Assembly: GCA_020186115.1 (NCBI GenBank)
Contig: WSYJ01000182.1
Location: 310,001 to 374,000 of the forward strand
Direction of reading: 5' to 3'
Length of the DNA: 64,000 nt
Source: Histomonas meleagridis
Lineage: Eukaryota > Parabasalia > Tritrichomonadida > Dientamoebidae
Below are positions 8,655-18,268 of the stretch, in pieces. The notes below the pieces were generated by a model. The model did not search any database. It saw only the letters and a program-made list of their open reading frames with translations, and had not been told where the DNA came from. The translations under genes were made by a program, and so were the position numbers. Each line of letters opens with the position of its first letter. Within the stretch, counting starts at the first letter, position 1.

Positions 8655-9953
8655 ATGTCTGAAATCATCTTTCTCCAAATTGGACAAGCAGGCAATCAAA
8701 TTGGCTGGAAGTTTTGGGAGAAAGCACTTCAAGAACATGTAAATTATCACAAGCAATCACCATATGATCTTTCTTATCAATCCTTTTTTGAAGTTGGGGA
8801 TGGCGGCTCATTTTCAACTTTAAACAAAGTCCGTGCTCGTGCTGTTTTAATTGATACTGAACTTAATGTTACTAAAAAACTTCAAGAATCAAAAATAGGT
8901 CGAATATTTCAAGGCTGTAATATTTCTTTTGATGCCACTAGCTCAGCTAATAGTTGGTCTTTTGGTTATCATGGCCATGGTGTTGATCTTGGTCCTATAG
9001 TTTTTGAGAAAATCCGACGTCTTGCTGAAAATACAGATCATTTAGATTCATTTTTCATGCTTCATTCTCTAGGAGGTGGCACAGGCTCTGGCTTTGGCTC
9101 ATATATTCTTGAGAATCTTGCTGATGAATATCCAAAACAATGGAAAATGGCCACTGTAGTTACTCCATCTACATCATCTGATGTTGTTATTTCACCATAT
9201 AACTGTGTAATGTCATGTTCACATCTTTGTCAATATGCTGATTGTGTTTTTCCAATTGATAATTCCGCATTACAAAATTATGTATATGGTTATGAACAAC
9301 AGACGCAAGGTGCATATGATCAAATGAACACTGTTGTTGCCAATTTTCTTCTCGATCTTACAGCCGGCTCACGATTTTCTGGCAAAATGAATGTTGATCT
9401 TCGTGAAATCGAAACGAACATGATTCCATTTCCTAATCATAAGTTTCTTGTATCCGGAATATCACCTATCATTCCTAAGAATGCACCACGAAGTGTTAGT
9501 GGGTTCTTTACGGAAGCAATGAGTTCTAAGGCGTCATTATGTGATGTTGATCCACATTCAGGAACATATTTATCTAATGCATTACTTATTCGAGGCGATG
9601 TAACATTGAACTCAATAAGACAAAGCATCGATAAAATGTCATCCGGAATGCATTTTCCGCCATGGAATAGCGATGGATGGAAAATTGGTATTTGTAATAA
9701 TCCGCCGCTTTATTCGAAGTTATCTGTGCTCTGCTTAACAAATACTTCGGCTATACATAATATGTTTGATACAATGGTCGAAAGGTTTAATAAATTATTT
9801 AGAGCGAAAGCGTATCTAAAACATTATACAGATTATGGAGCGGAAGAAGATGACCTCGTAAATGCTAAGGAAATGTTACAATTTGTGTCTGCAGAATATT
9901 GCGATATGGCGCAAGAACAAATGATACCAAAAAGACCAAATATTATTGTGTGA
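8655..9953 (+). CDS. Epsilon-tubulin
   Basis: 432 residues, full length from ATG 8655. Tubulin signatures: N-terminal IGQAGNQIG nucleotide-binding loop, the T4 loop GGGTGSGFGS, and SPYNCVMS. Features specific to epsilon rather than alpha, beta or gamma are FFEVGDGGSF followed by RARAVLIDTE, FMLHSLGGGTGSG, ADCVFPIDNSAL, DLREIETNMIPFP, NSDGWKIGICNNPP and the C-terminal KAYLKHYTDYG. Epsilon-tubulin is needed for triplet basal-body microtubules, which fits a flagellated trichomonad. The acidic C-terminal tail is absent, as usual for epsilon. Delta-tubulin is the main alternative, but the N-terminal VGDGG insert argues for epsilon. Confidence 0.9.
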   Translation: MSEIIFLQIGQAGNQIGWKFWEKALQEHVNYHKQSPYDLSYQSFFEVGDGGSFSTLNKVRARAVLIDTELNVTKKLQESKIGRIFQGCNISFDATSSANSWSFGYHGHGVDLGPIVFEKIRRLAENTDHLDSFFMLHSLGGGTGSGFGSYILENLADEYPKQWKMATVVTPSTSSDVVISPYNCVMSCSHLCQYADCVFPIDNSALQNYVYGYEQQTQGAYDQMNTVVANFLLDLTAGSRFSGKMNVDLREIETNMIPFPNHKFLVSGISPIIPKNAPRSVSGFFTEAMSSKASLCDVDPHSGTYLSNALLIRGDVTLNSIRQSIDKMSSGMHFPPWNSDGWKIGICNNPPLYSKLSVLCLTNTSAIHNMFDTMVERFNKLFRAKAYLKHYTDYGAEEDDLVNAKEMLQFVSAEYCDMAQEQMIPKRPNIIV

Positions 9954-9986
9954 TTTTGTAAAATAATAATAAAATATTCGAAATAT

Positions 9987-10586
9987 TTATTTGAGATTGT
10001 TATAAATATGTTTCTCTATCATGGGTGCCCATTCAGTATATGGGTTTTCGTCGAGTTTAAGAGTTCCAATTAACTCAAATAGATTGATTTTCTTTGGTTT
10101 TCGATGGTACTTTTCTTCAAATTCAGCAGAAAGTCTTTTGAAAGTTATTTGGCTGAACATTTCGACGAAATTGTCCTCCATGGCATCAAACATTGCATTC
10201 ATAAAATCAATTTCTTCATCAAGTTGGTAAGATTCTTGAAGAAGTTGTGCATATTCACTTTTCCTTTGTATTTCACCAAGGCTGTACCTTTCTTCATGGT
10301 CAAAATTGAGTGAACGAACGAGTTCATTTTCATTTTCCAAAATATCATCAATATTTTCTTTCCATACCATTTCATCATTTTGATTTTTTTCAATCCGCTT
10401 TTTAACTTCTTCGAATTCTAAGTCTGTTGAGTCACTTATTGGACTATTATCAAGTAAATTTTCTGTAAGTAATGAATTTCTTGCTTTCCGAGAAAGTGAA
10501 GGACTTGCACGGAATGGAGTATGATTTCGACGTTTTCCTTCGGGCTGTATATTTGGCGATAAATTTTCTTTTGGGGAATAATACAT
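9987..10586 (-). CDS. Coiled-coil protein, unknown
   Basis: 199 residues from ATG 10586. The N-terminus is basic and Ser/Pro-rich with likely phosphorylation sites (YYSPKEN, HTPFRASPSLSRKARNS). The rest is acidic and helical, with long coiled-coil character (EFEEVKKRIEKNQNDE, QLDEEIDFMNAMFDAMEDNF). The C-terminus is a small globular-looking segment with W-A-P-M-I. No family recognised. It converges with epsilon-tubulin (33 bases between stops). Upstream, TACCGTTTATGTACGTTTA and GGTAAACGTAC are promoter-like motifs. Confidence 0.65.
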   Translation of the reverse strand: MYYSPKENLSPNIQPEGKRRNHTPFRASPSLSRKARNSLLTENLLDNSPISDSTDLEFEEVKKRIEKNQNDEMVWKENIDDILENENELVRSLNFDHEERYSLGEIQRKSEYAQLLQESYQLDEEIDFMNAMFDAMEDNFVEMFSQITFKRLSAEFEEKYHRKPKKINLFELIGTLKLDENPYTEWAPMIEKHIYNNLK

Positions 10587-10804
10587 TTTTTAATTTTTTT
10601 GTACGTTTACCATTTTTATAAACGTACATAAACGGTATTCTAAAACCTTTGGGAAATTGGTTCAAATATATAATATATATTTTATTAAAAAATTTTTGAG
10701 ATTTCTATTTCCTCTTAATGATACACATTATTTTATTTGAAGTTTATATTATTTTTAAATATTTAAATCAGAAATAAAAACCTTATAACACGAATTATTA
10801 TAAG

Positions 10805-13045
10805 TTAATTCTCTTTATTCATATTTATAATATTTTTCAACATTGAAGCTGCGGCTCTTGAACCAGTTTTTTCTATGACATCGCCCAATTTCTCGAACAT
10901 TTCGCATGGTATTTTCCTCTCAGTTGCTTTTAATGTTTTCAGTGCCCAACTCATTGCAGCTTCTGCCTTTTTCTTTCCTGATGCCGATGTTTGGTATTCG
11001 ACGTTTACCAATGTAAACACAGCGTTTTCTATATCATTAACATCAATTTCATCATATTTCACGCATTCTGCCATCCACAATCTCAAGTTTTTCATTGCGG
11101 ATTGTTTTGTTATATATTTTGGTACAATTTCCAAAATATATTTCATTACACTATTTGCAAGATTAAATGATTGTTTAATTTTCATTAATATAATATATGT
11201 ACCGCCAATTGCGTTATTTTCATCCGAAACAATTTTATCAATTTGTTGTATGATAACTTCAATAATTTGTTCTTCATTTAATAATGAAAACAAACTTTCG
11301 ATAATTTTAATTTGTGATTCGTTTTTAATTTCGCCTTTAAACTCATTCATAACAATTGGTATAACTTCATATGAATCTTCTTGCGTTAATGGAAATGTAA
11401 ACATATCATCAGAAGTTGGAATTTCGTTAATTTTTTGGATGTAATACGGAATTACATATTTACATAAATCTTCTCGCTTAATTGCGATTTGTAATAACTC
11501 GGGAATATCCGAAATTATATTGACAGAAGAAGAAGAAAGAGCAAAAATTCCGCATTTTAATAGTTCGATTCCAATGTTTTTATAATGCGGATATGAACTT
11601 TTAATAAGTTTCGATACAAATTCGATAAAAGATGTTTTATTCGGTTTAATAACATCAAAGTTTTCGTTGATTCCAATGATATTATTTATGGAATTAATCA
11701 TCGAAATTACTTCATTAGAAATTTGTGAAATTTCTTTTCGTGAATTTGTTTCTTTGATTATTGGCATCTCGATACCTAATGATTCTGTTAGAAGTGGTTT
11801 ACCATCATTAGTAGTTCGACGCATAATATTATTAATAAATTCCGAAAGTTTAATTCGATCTTTTTCATTAGAAACTTTCGAAGTAGCCTTTTGAAGTATT
11901 TCCTTAATAATACCAAAATTGTTGATACGTTCGCGATGGATTTGTGCCGAAAGTAATTTATATGCAACATTAAATGATAATTCTTTGGTTTCATTAATGA
12001 TTTCTAATGTTTGTTCATCATTAAAAAGTGTAAAACAGTTTCGAATGTAATTAAATAAAAATTTATGTAAATGATCGCGTGGATATGTAAGAATAATATT
12101 TAACACTTTATGCATTAGTGGATCTGAATTATTTATCATGGCAGTAAGTTTGCGTTTGATGGATTGAACAAGCCAAGCGTTGTGTGGTATGGAAATTGAA
12201 GAGTTAAATAATTTGCGATTTTTAAGAAATGTTATAAATTCGTTGGAATCAAGATATGGAATTGAAGACGCAATAAGAGCTGACATAATAGGATGATTGA
12301 ATTGATCCTCCATATATAGAGACGATGATAAACTTATTAAATCAGATGAGTGATTTTCAGAAAGTAAACAGAGAAGAGGATGTATTGAAACGGAATTTGT
12401 GACTGTTTCACTTAATATTGGTTGGAATTTTTCAAAGGATTTTGGAGATAGATTGATCTGAAATTCTTTATTAAGTTTGATTTTTGGATAATGACGCGAC
12501 AGAACTAACCAAAGGTATAATCTGTCTGCTGATGATGGTGCATCTTCTTTTTGGTTTTTGAAAATATTAAGGACTTGCTTATAATCAGTTGGAAAGAATT
12601 GCAATACTATGTCAATGGCGGTTTGGTAGCAAAGAGTACGAAAACATTTATTATTTTCTCCAATTGATAAAATTTCATTTATAAATTCAATTGCTAATTG
12701 GGTATCATCTTTTAATAAACCTGACTTAGATATACACAAAAGACACAATGCGTAAGTGAGACGACGGACACGTTTTACAACATGATGTCCAACTTGTGGA
12801 AGACAATTTTGAAAACGTTCTCGAAGTTCAGATGCATCTAATTCATTCACATGTTGTTCAATTATTGAAGACATTAAGGTGAGATATTTTCCTCGAAATT
12901 CTGGTTTGTCATCAGATATTTGGATTGCAATTAATTCGAGAATTTGTAAAAGATTATCATGGTCTTTTGTTAATTCTATAATTTTTTCAAAGCAAACATT
13001 TATATTTTCCTTTCGAATAAGAGTTTGTAGATTTTCGGCTTCCAT
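10805..13045 (-). CDS. Large alpha-helical (HEAT/ARM-like) protein, unknown
   Basis: 746 residues from ATG 13045. Helical throughout, with repeating Leu/Ile-rich amphipathic helices and occasional Pro breaks, as in alpha-solenoids. A basic conserved-looking helix pair lies near residues 90-115 (VGHHVVKRVRRLTYALCLL). There is no transmembrane segment and no catalytic motif. I cannot assign a family; importin-like, condensin-like or Pol5-like solenoids are possibilities only. No stop or frameshift over 2.2 kb supports a real gene. Confidence 0.75.
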   Translation of the reverse strand: MEAENLQTLIRKENINVCFEKIIELTKDHDNLLQILELIAIQISDDKPEFRGKYLTLMSSIIEQHVNELDASELRERFQNCLPQVGHHVVKRVRRLTYALCLLCISKSGLLKDDTQLAIEFINEILSIGENNKCFRTLCYQTAIDIVLQFFPTDYKQVLNIFKNQKEDAPSSADRLYLWLVLSRHYPKIKLNKEFQINLSPKSFEKFQPILSETVTNSVSIHPLLCLLSENHSSDLISLSSSLYMEDQFNHPIMSALIASSIPYLDSNEFITFLKNRKLFNSSISIPHNAWLVQSIKRKLTAMINNSDPLMHKVLNIILTYPRDHLHKFLFNYIRNCFTLFNDEQTLEIINETKELSFNVAYKLLSAQIHRERINNFGIIKEILQKATSKVSNEKDRIKLSEFINNIMRRTTNDGKPLLTESLGIEMPIIKETNSRKEISQISNEVISMINSINNIIGINENFDVIKPNKTSFIEFVSKLIKSSYPHYKNIGIELLKCGIFALSSSSVNIISDIPELLQIAIKREDLCKYVIPYYIQKINEIPTSDDMFTFPLTQEDSYEVIPIVMNEFKGEIKNESQIKIIESLFSLLNEEQIIEVIIQQIDKIVSDENNAIGGTYIILMKIKQSFNLANSVMKYILEIVPKYITKQSAMKNLRLWMAECVKYDEIDVNDIENAVFTLVNVEYQTSASGKKKAEAAMSWALKTLKATERKIPCEMFEKLGDVIEKTGSRAAASMLKNIINMNKEN

Positions 13046-13485
13046 TTAAATTTTGGTCGAGCAAAACAAAAATTTAATAGCGCCTCAGGTTCGATTCCCC
13101 ACACACCTTATTTTTTACGGATAAAAAGTGCCACAGTTTCCACAAATGTAATAAAAGGAAAAAATTACTCAAAGTCTAAGTTCTGCATAAACGGACATAT
13201 ATGTTATAAATTAAGGAAAGTTTATAATAAATAAAAATTGCACCAAAATGCAATCAAGCAATTCTTTCATGTTAAAACTTTAATTAACAATTGAATAGAA
13301 AAAAATTGGAAATAAGAGGAATTGTACATACCCCCGAAAAATAATACAGTAAATTGATATGATAGCGATCGCAATTTAAATTCGAATACAAGCTGTTGTG
13401 CTATCTAAAAATATGTTAGAATAAAAATTAAAATCACTTAATATTTGGAATAAATAGTATTTTTATGAAAAATGTTGAGTCTAAA
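13046..13485. other. Intergenic region between helical-repeat gene and ankyrin locus A
   Basis: AT-rich with no ORF. Near 13090 there is an isolated tRNA B-box-like string (GGTTCGATTCC) without a matching acceptor or D-arm, so no tRNA is called. Confidence 0.6.
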
Positions 13486-15141
13486 CTATTTTGGTATAAC
13501 CAAACATGCTCTTGTAAAATTTGACGTTTTTTCATTTCCTTCATTTCTTTTTATAAGTAATCCCAAAATAAACAGAGCAGATTTTGAAGCTGCAATAGAA
13601 AACGCTGTGTCGAATGATTTAAATATATTCCAAATAATATTTTGAAATATTATAATAATAAAATCAACACAAGATACAGTGAAACAACTGCCACAATATT
13701 TGAATCAATTCCTTTTTGATCAAGAAGTAACTCCACAATTTCTTTGTTACCAATTGAAACTGCTTTCATAAGTGCTGTTTTAAATGTTTAAAATAATTCC
13801 CAAATAATTTTTTGTAACATGAAATATGTTAATGTTAACATTAAACGAAACAAATAAACATTTGTCTTATTAATATCTTTATAATTTTTCAAAAGAATTA
13901 ATTTAACAAAATCAGTAGTACCTTTTTTGACTGCTATCATAAGTAATGTATTAAAATATTTGGAGAAACTCCAAATTTTATTTTGAGATTTTAAATTATT
14001 ATAAAATACTTTAAATAATACAAAAAAATATCTGTAGAATTAATATCAATTCCTTTATGATCAAGAAGTACTTTAAATATATTTAAATTTTTCTGTTCAA
14101 TTGCTATAGTTATGGCTGATTTAAATAATTTAGATAATTAGCAAATTTTATTTTGAAATTTTATATAGGTTAAATAAATAACAAATAAAACAATAAAAAT
14201 ATTTTTAATATTAACATCAATTCCATTTTTCTCAAGAAGTAACTTAACTATATTAAGACAACCTCTTTCAACTGCTAAAATAAGTGCTGTTGAAAATAAT
14301 TTGATTGATTTCCATATAAAACTAAAAAATATTAAACAAATAAACAAATTTTATATATAACAAAAAAATATTTTTAACATTAACATCAATTCCTTCGACT
14401 TGAAGAAGTAATTTTATTATTTTTACATAACTTCCATTAATTGCATGCATAAGTGCTGTATAATATAATTTGAAGAATTTCCAAATATATTTATGAAATA
14501 TCAAAATGTTATATTTAAATTTAATAAAAATTAATTAACATCTCTTGCATTTACGTTTATATCGGTTTCTTTTCGTTCAAGAAGTAATTTAACCATTTCT
14601 TCACGAGATTTTCTACATGCTTCTATAAGAACTGTTCTAAAAAGATGAAATAAATTCTAAATATTATTCTAAAACATTAAATAGTTTAAACAAACTTCAA
14701 AAAAATTAATATAATACCGGTTATATTTAAATCAATTTTGTTGTGATTCAGAAGTAAATTAAAAATTTCTGGATAATTATGTTGGATTGCAAAAAATAAT
14801 GGAGTTTTAAAGCATTTAAAAAAACATTATACAAATTGATGAAATCATAAATAATTGAGATTAATATGTTTTTTATTAACATCTATATCTTTATGATTTA
14901 AAAGTAATTTAGTAATTTCAATATTGTTATTCAATGTTGCAAAAATAAGTGCTGCTTTAATATATTAAAATAAACACCAAGTAGAAATATAAAATATTAA
15001 ATTATCTAAAAAAATCTTACCTCTAGTATTTACATTAATATCAGGTAAATTCAATAAAATTTTCACGATTTCTATATTACCAACTTCAGTTGCATAAACA
15101 AGTGAAACATCAAATAATAAAAAATAACATCAAAATATATA
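13486..15141 (-). repeat. Ankyrin locus A: array of about 10 repeats split by type-I spacers
   Basis: Downstream of the DUF3447 ORF, about ten ankyrin units of ~165-175 bp follow on the minus strand. In each, ~30 codons form an open ankyrin repeat, for example VSLVYATEVGNIEIVKIL, TVLIEACRKSREEMVKLLLE and TPLFFAIQHNYPEIFNLLLN. The ~65-75-base spacers between them are AT-rich with in-frame stops. The last repeat (TAFSIAASKSALFILGLLIK) runs on for ~20 residues to a TAG at 13486-13488. That looks like a true 3' terminal exon. The repeats differ in sequence yet stay open, as in locus D. The most likely reading is exons interrupted by one small intron per repeat; a decayed tandem array is the alternative. 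Confidence 0.7.
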
Positions 15142-16413
15142 TTAAAACATTAAAAACATATAAATAAATATCAAAATAAATGAAGAAAAACTTTTAGCAT
15201 TAACAAGGATTCCATCTTGTTTAAGAATATAATTAATAATTTCTATATTTTCTGATTGTGTAGCATCAGCTAAGATATTTTTTGGAACATGATATTTCTC
15301 AAAAAAGTATTTAGTCAGGAATAAATTCCCTACTTTTGCAGCTTTATTAATAACATAAGCAGTAACTTTCATTCCTTCTTTTTCTAAAAATGAAAGAATT
15401 TCATAGTTATTACTTTTAATACAAAGTTTACCTAAAAAATTTAATATTTTATCATTTAAAGAAAATTTTAATCGATTTAATATCTTATGAACTTTTATTG
15501 GAACAAATTCATCACTAATTTTATTAAACATATTTTCATATAGATAATGAAATATATCATTTTTATGGAATTTAATTGCTGTTTTAAATGCACCACTAAA
15601 TGAAATATCCTTTTGTTCACAAAGTTTAATTATTTCTAAATTTCCACCTGCAACTGCATATTTACTTGTATTATAAAGATTACAATTATTTAACATTAAA
15701 TATTTAAAACATTTTATTGAGACAAAAAAAGCTGCATAATCAATTAATGATATACCTTCTTTGTTAATAAAAGAAAATTTTTCATATAGTGATGGTTTAA
15801 TCTTTTGATCAAAATCAAAGTTTTCTTGTGATGATATTTCTTGTAATTTTCCAATATCATCATTACGAATTACTTTTGTTATTTCTAACAGATTACCTCC
15901 TTCATTTATATATTTTAAATGTAGTTCCCAATTATTTTCAGAAAGTTTCTCAATGTTATATAAAAAGTCACTACAAAATGGATCGCCATAATACATTTTA
16001 CTCCCAATTTTTTTAGTTTTGTAATGTGCAAAATATTTAGAAGTAAAATTTTCAGTTACACTTGAATCAACCATATGTTGTTTTATCATCTTTTCTAATA
16101 AATAAAATGATTCTTGTTTTTTCTTTTTACATATAAATTCACAAAATAAATCAATGATATTATTTTTGGGATTAATTTCTTTTTCTTTGTTATTTAATAA
16201 TTGTAAATAATTTAGATATATATCTGCTTCTTGTTTTCGTGAAGAAAATAATGAAAAAATTAATAAACATATAATGTTATTAAAAGATGAAGGATAATTT
16301 TTATCAAATAAAAGAATGGTTTTTTCAATTGAAGATTCTATATTTTCTTTATTTATATTTAACAATATATTCTCAAGCATATACAGCATTTGCATATTGC
16401 TTGATTTTTCCAT
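15142..16413 (-). CDS. Ankyrin locus A: DUF3447-type N-terminal ORF
   Basis: 423 residues from ATG 16413; an in-frame TTG 15 bases upstream is not used as start. The N-terminal helical region is followed by the DUF3447 core seen in all five loci: LYEKFSFINKEGISLIDYAA, FFVSIKCFKYLM, KYAVAGGNLEIIKLCE and AFKTAIKFHKNDIFHYLYEN. Partial ankyrin repeats come next. The ORF ends inside the first spacer (FSSFILIFIYMFLMF, stop), so the printed C-terminus is probably intronic and the protein likely continues into the array at 13486-15141. DUF3447/ankyrin proteins are a very large family in trichomonads, of unknown function, probably protein binding. Confidence 0.8.
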   Translation of the reverse strand: MEKSSNMQMLYMLENILLNINKENIESSIEKTILLFDKNYPSSFNNIICLLIFSLFSSRKQEADIYLNYLQLLNNKEKEINPKNNIIDLFCEFICKKKKQESFYLLEKMIKQHMVDSSVTENFTSKYFAHYKTKKIGSKMYYGDPFCSDFLYNIEKLSENNWELHLKYINEGGNLLEITKVIRNDDIGKLQEISSQENFDFDQKIKPSLYEKFSFINKEGISLIDYAAFFVSIKCFKYLMLNNCNLYNTSKYAVAGGNLEIIKLCEQKDISFSGAFKTAIKFHKNDIFHYLYENMFNKISDEFVPIKVHKILNRLKFSLNDKILNFLGKLCIKSNNYEILSFLEKEGMKVTAYVINKAAKVGNLFLTKYFFEKYHVPKNILADATQSENIEIINYILKQDGILVNAKSFSSFILIFIYMFLMF

Positions 16414-16673
16414 AGAACTTTTAATCAAATATAATAAAAAAGTCCAACAAAAAAGTGATAACTCATTCTCATTAGGGGCACCCTAATTCCTAAAGACAAT
16501 TATTTTAAGAGACATACTCAATTTATTTTATGAATTTCATCTTTAAAATATTAACGATCCTTTTAAACTTTACTAATAATTTTTTTGTTTAAACTTATTC
16601 ATCATAGCGAATTTTTATGCTTCAATCAAAGTGAGGCAAATTCTTATCAACCATCGGTTTATTTTAACATCAT

Positions 16674-16684
16674 AAACCGTTTTG
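16674..16684 (+). promoter_or_regulatory. M3-like motif AAACCGTTTTG upstream of STE20 kinase
   Basis: AAACCGTT lies 25-35 bases before the ATG at 16709. A second copy (GACCGTTT) abuts that ATG, which could mean that the next ATG (16724) is used instead. Confidence 0.4.
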
Positions 16685-16708
16685 TTTTTCTATAAGCGGA
16701 GACCGTTT

Positions 16709-17986
16709 ATGACATTTTCTCTGATGACCGAGGAAGAATTACACATTTCAGGGCCAACTGAGGTTAAACATCTCGTTCATATTGGAAGAGACCTCAACTG
16801 GACTTTTGATGAATCAGTTAATCCAACAGATGTTTTCCAAAAAGAAAAAGTTATTGGTGAAGGTGGTTTTGGAACAGTATGCACTCTTAAACATATCCCA
16901 TCAGGCACAATTCTTGCCGCAAAGATGATTAATCCAAAACTTCTTAATAGGTCATCACTTGATTCACTTAAACAAGAAATTGACCTTATGAGACAAATTT
17001 CAACACCATATACAGTTAAGTACTTTGGTTCATTCATTTTCGAGAAGTCATTAACCATTTTAATGGAGTATTGTGATGCAGGCAGTCTTCGAGATATTAT
17101 CGATAAAAAGAAAAAGCCATTAACAGAACCCCAAATTTCAGTTGTCCTCCATGATTCACTCATGGCTCTTATGTTCTTACACGAAAAATACCACATTGTT
17201 CATCGAGATATCAAAGCCGGTAATATTTTACTTACTTCTAAAGGTGAAGTTCGTATTGCTGACTTTGGTGTTTCCAGACAATTTGATATTGAAAAGACCT
17301 TCCAAACATGTTCAATTGTTGGTACTCCATATTGGATGGCCCCCGAAGTTATCAACGGAATGAAATATTCATACCCCGCCGATGTGTGGAGCATTGGCGC
17401 TACTGCTATTGAGCTTATTGAAGGCGCTCCACCATATTGTGAATTTCCTGCAATGCGAGCAATGGTCGAAATTGCAACAAAAGGTTTCCCAGGCTTCCGC
17501 CAAGGTCATAAAATATCTAAAGAGTTCCAAGACTTCATCCGCCAATGCATGATTATTGATCCACAAGCTCGAGCAAAAATTCCCGAGCTGCTTCAGCACC
17601 CGTTTATTTTAAAGGCCGATAAGTACGATAGAGAGGCCGTTTTCGAGTCACTTTTCAAGACTGAGGGCACCCCAGAGGCCGATACATCCAATGTATCAAC
17701 CGATAACTTAAAGAACGATACAACTAAAGGGTATCAATCATTTGTTATAACATTACAACCAGGAATGACAGTAGGTGACTTATATCAAAAAGAAGTTGAA
17801 GCACCTGATGTAATCGATGAGCCAATTAAGAAACAAAAATTCGAAAGTATGGTCAATGTGGAAGCAATTAAAAATATGGTTAATGTTGAAAATATTAAAC
17901 ATATTGTTCAAGACGACCCTAAGCAAGGACTGATGGTATTGGGTGTGATTCTGTTACTGGTTGTGATGATAGTTCATTTCATTTAA
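16709..17986 (+). CDS. PAK/MST-like STE20 kinase with N-terminal CRIB motif and C-terminal membrane anchor
   Basis: 425 residues from ATG 16709 (420 if ATG 16724). Residues ~12-28 read ISGPTEVKHLVHIGRDL, matching the CRIB/PBD pattern I-S-x-P-x(2-4)-h-x-H-x-x-H-h-G that binds Rac/Cdc42 GTPases. The kinase domain is complete: G-loop GEGGFGTV, VAIK-type lysine in ILAAKMI, catalytic loop HRDIKAGNILL, DFG (IADFGVSRQF), and the STE20 signature GTPYWMAPEVI. A ~90-residue tail holds the SARAH-position segment FVITLQPGMTVGDLYQKE. A very C-terminal hydrophobic helix (LMVLGVILLLVVMIVHFI) follows, so the protein is predicted to be tail-anchored. PAK kinases are normally soluble; the anchor is unusual. 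Confidence 0.9.
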   Translation: MTFSLMTEEELHISGPTEVKHLVHIGRDLNWTFDESVNPTDVFQKEKVIGEGGFGTVCTLKHIPSGTILAAKMINPKLLNRSSLDSLKQEIDLMRQISTPYTVKYFGSFIFEKSLTILMEYCDAGSLRDIIDKKKKPLTEPQISVVLHDSLMALMFLHEKYHIVHRDIKAGNILLTSKGEVRIADFGVSRQFDIEKTFQTCSIVGTPYWMAPEVINGMKYSYPADVWSIGATAIELIEGAPPYCEFPAMRAMVEIATKGFPGFRQGHKISKEFQDFIRQCMIIDPQARAKIPELLQHPFILKADKYDREAVFESLFKTEGTPEADTSNVSTDNLKNDTTKGYQSFVITLQPGMTVGDLYQKEVEAPDVIDEPIKKQKFESMVNVEAIKNMVNVENIKHIVQDDPKQGLMVLGVILLLVVMIVHFI

Positions 17987-18268
17987 TAAAATCGACTTTT
18001 AATGAATATATGCTCTAAAAAAACATATTATTGTTGAAATTAATGTAATCGCATATTGTAAAAAATGCATCTTAAATAAAAATTCTCAATGTGCACATGA
18101 AAATGATTCCTTTATTTGTTAGGTTATCATTGTATATAACCATATGAAGGATTCAACAAAGCTATTTTTGCTTAATTAAAATGTTTTTTTTCCAAGAGAT
18201 TTCAAATCTTTGTCTTTGGTTTTTTCAGATCGTTAATAAACGTTCTCGTTAACACTTTTTTCTCAAAA

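Noticed and set aside
13085..13115. tRNA B-box-like GGTTCGATTCC
   Set aside because: No partner acceptor stem, D-arm or anticodon arm could be folded around it, and the T-stem pairs poorly.
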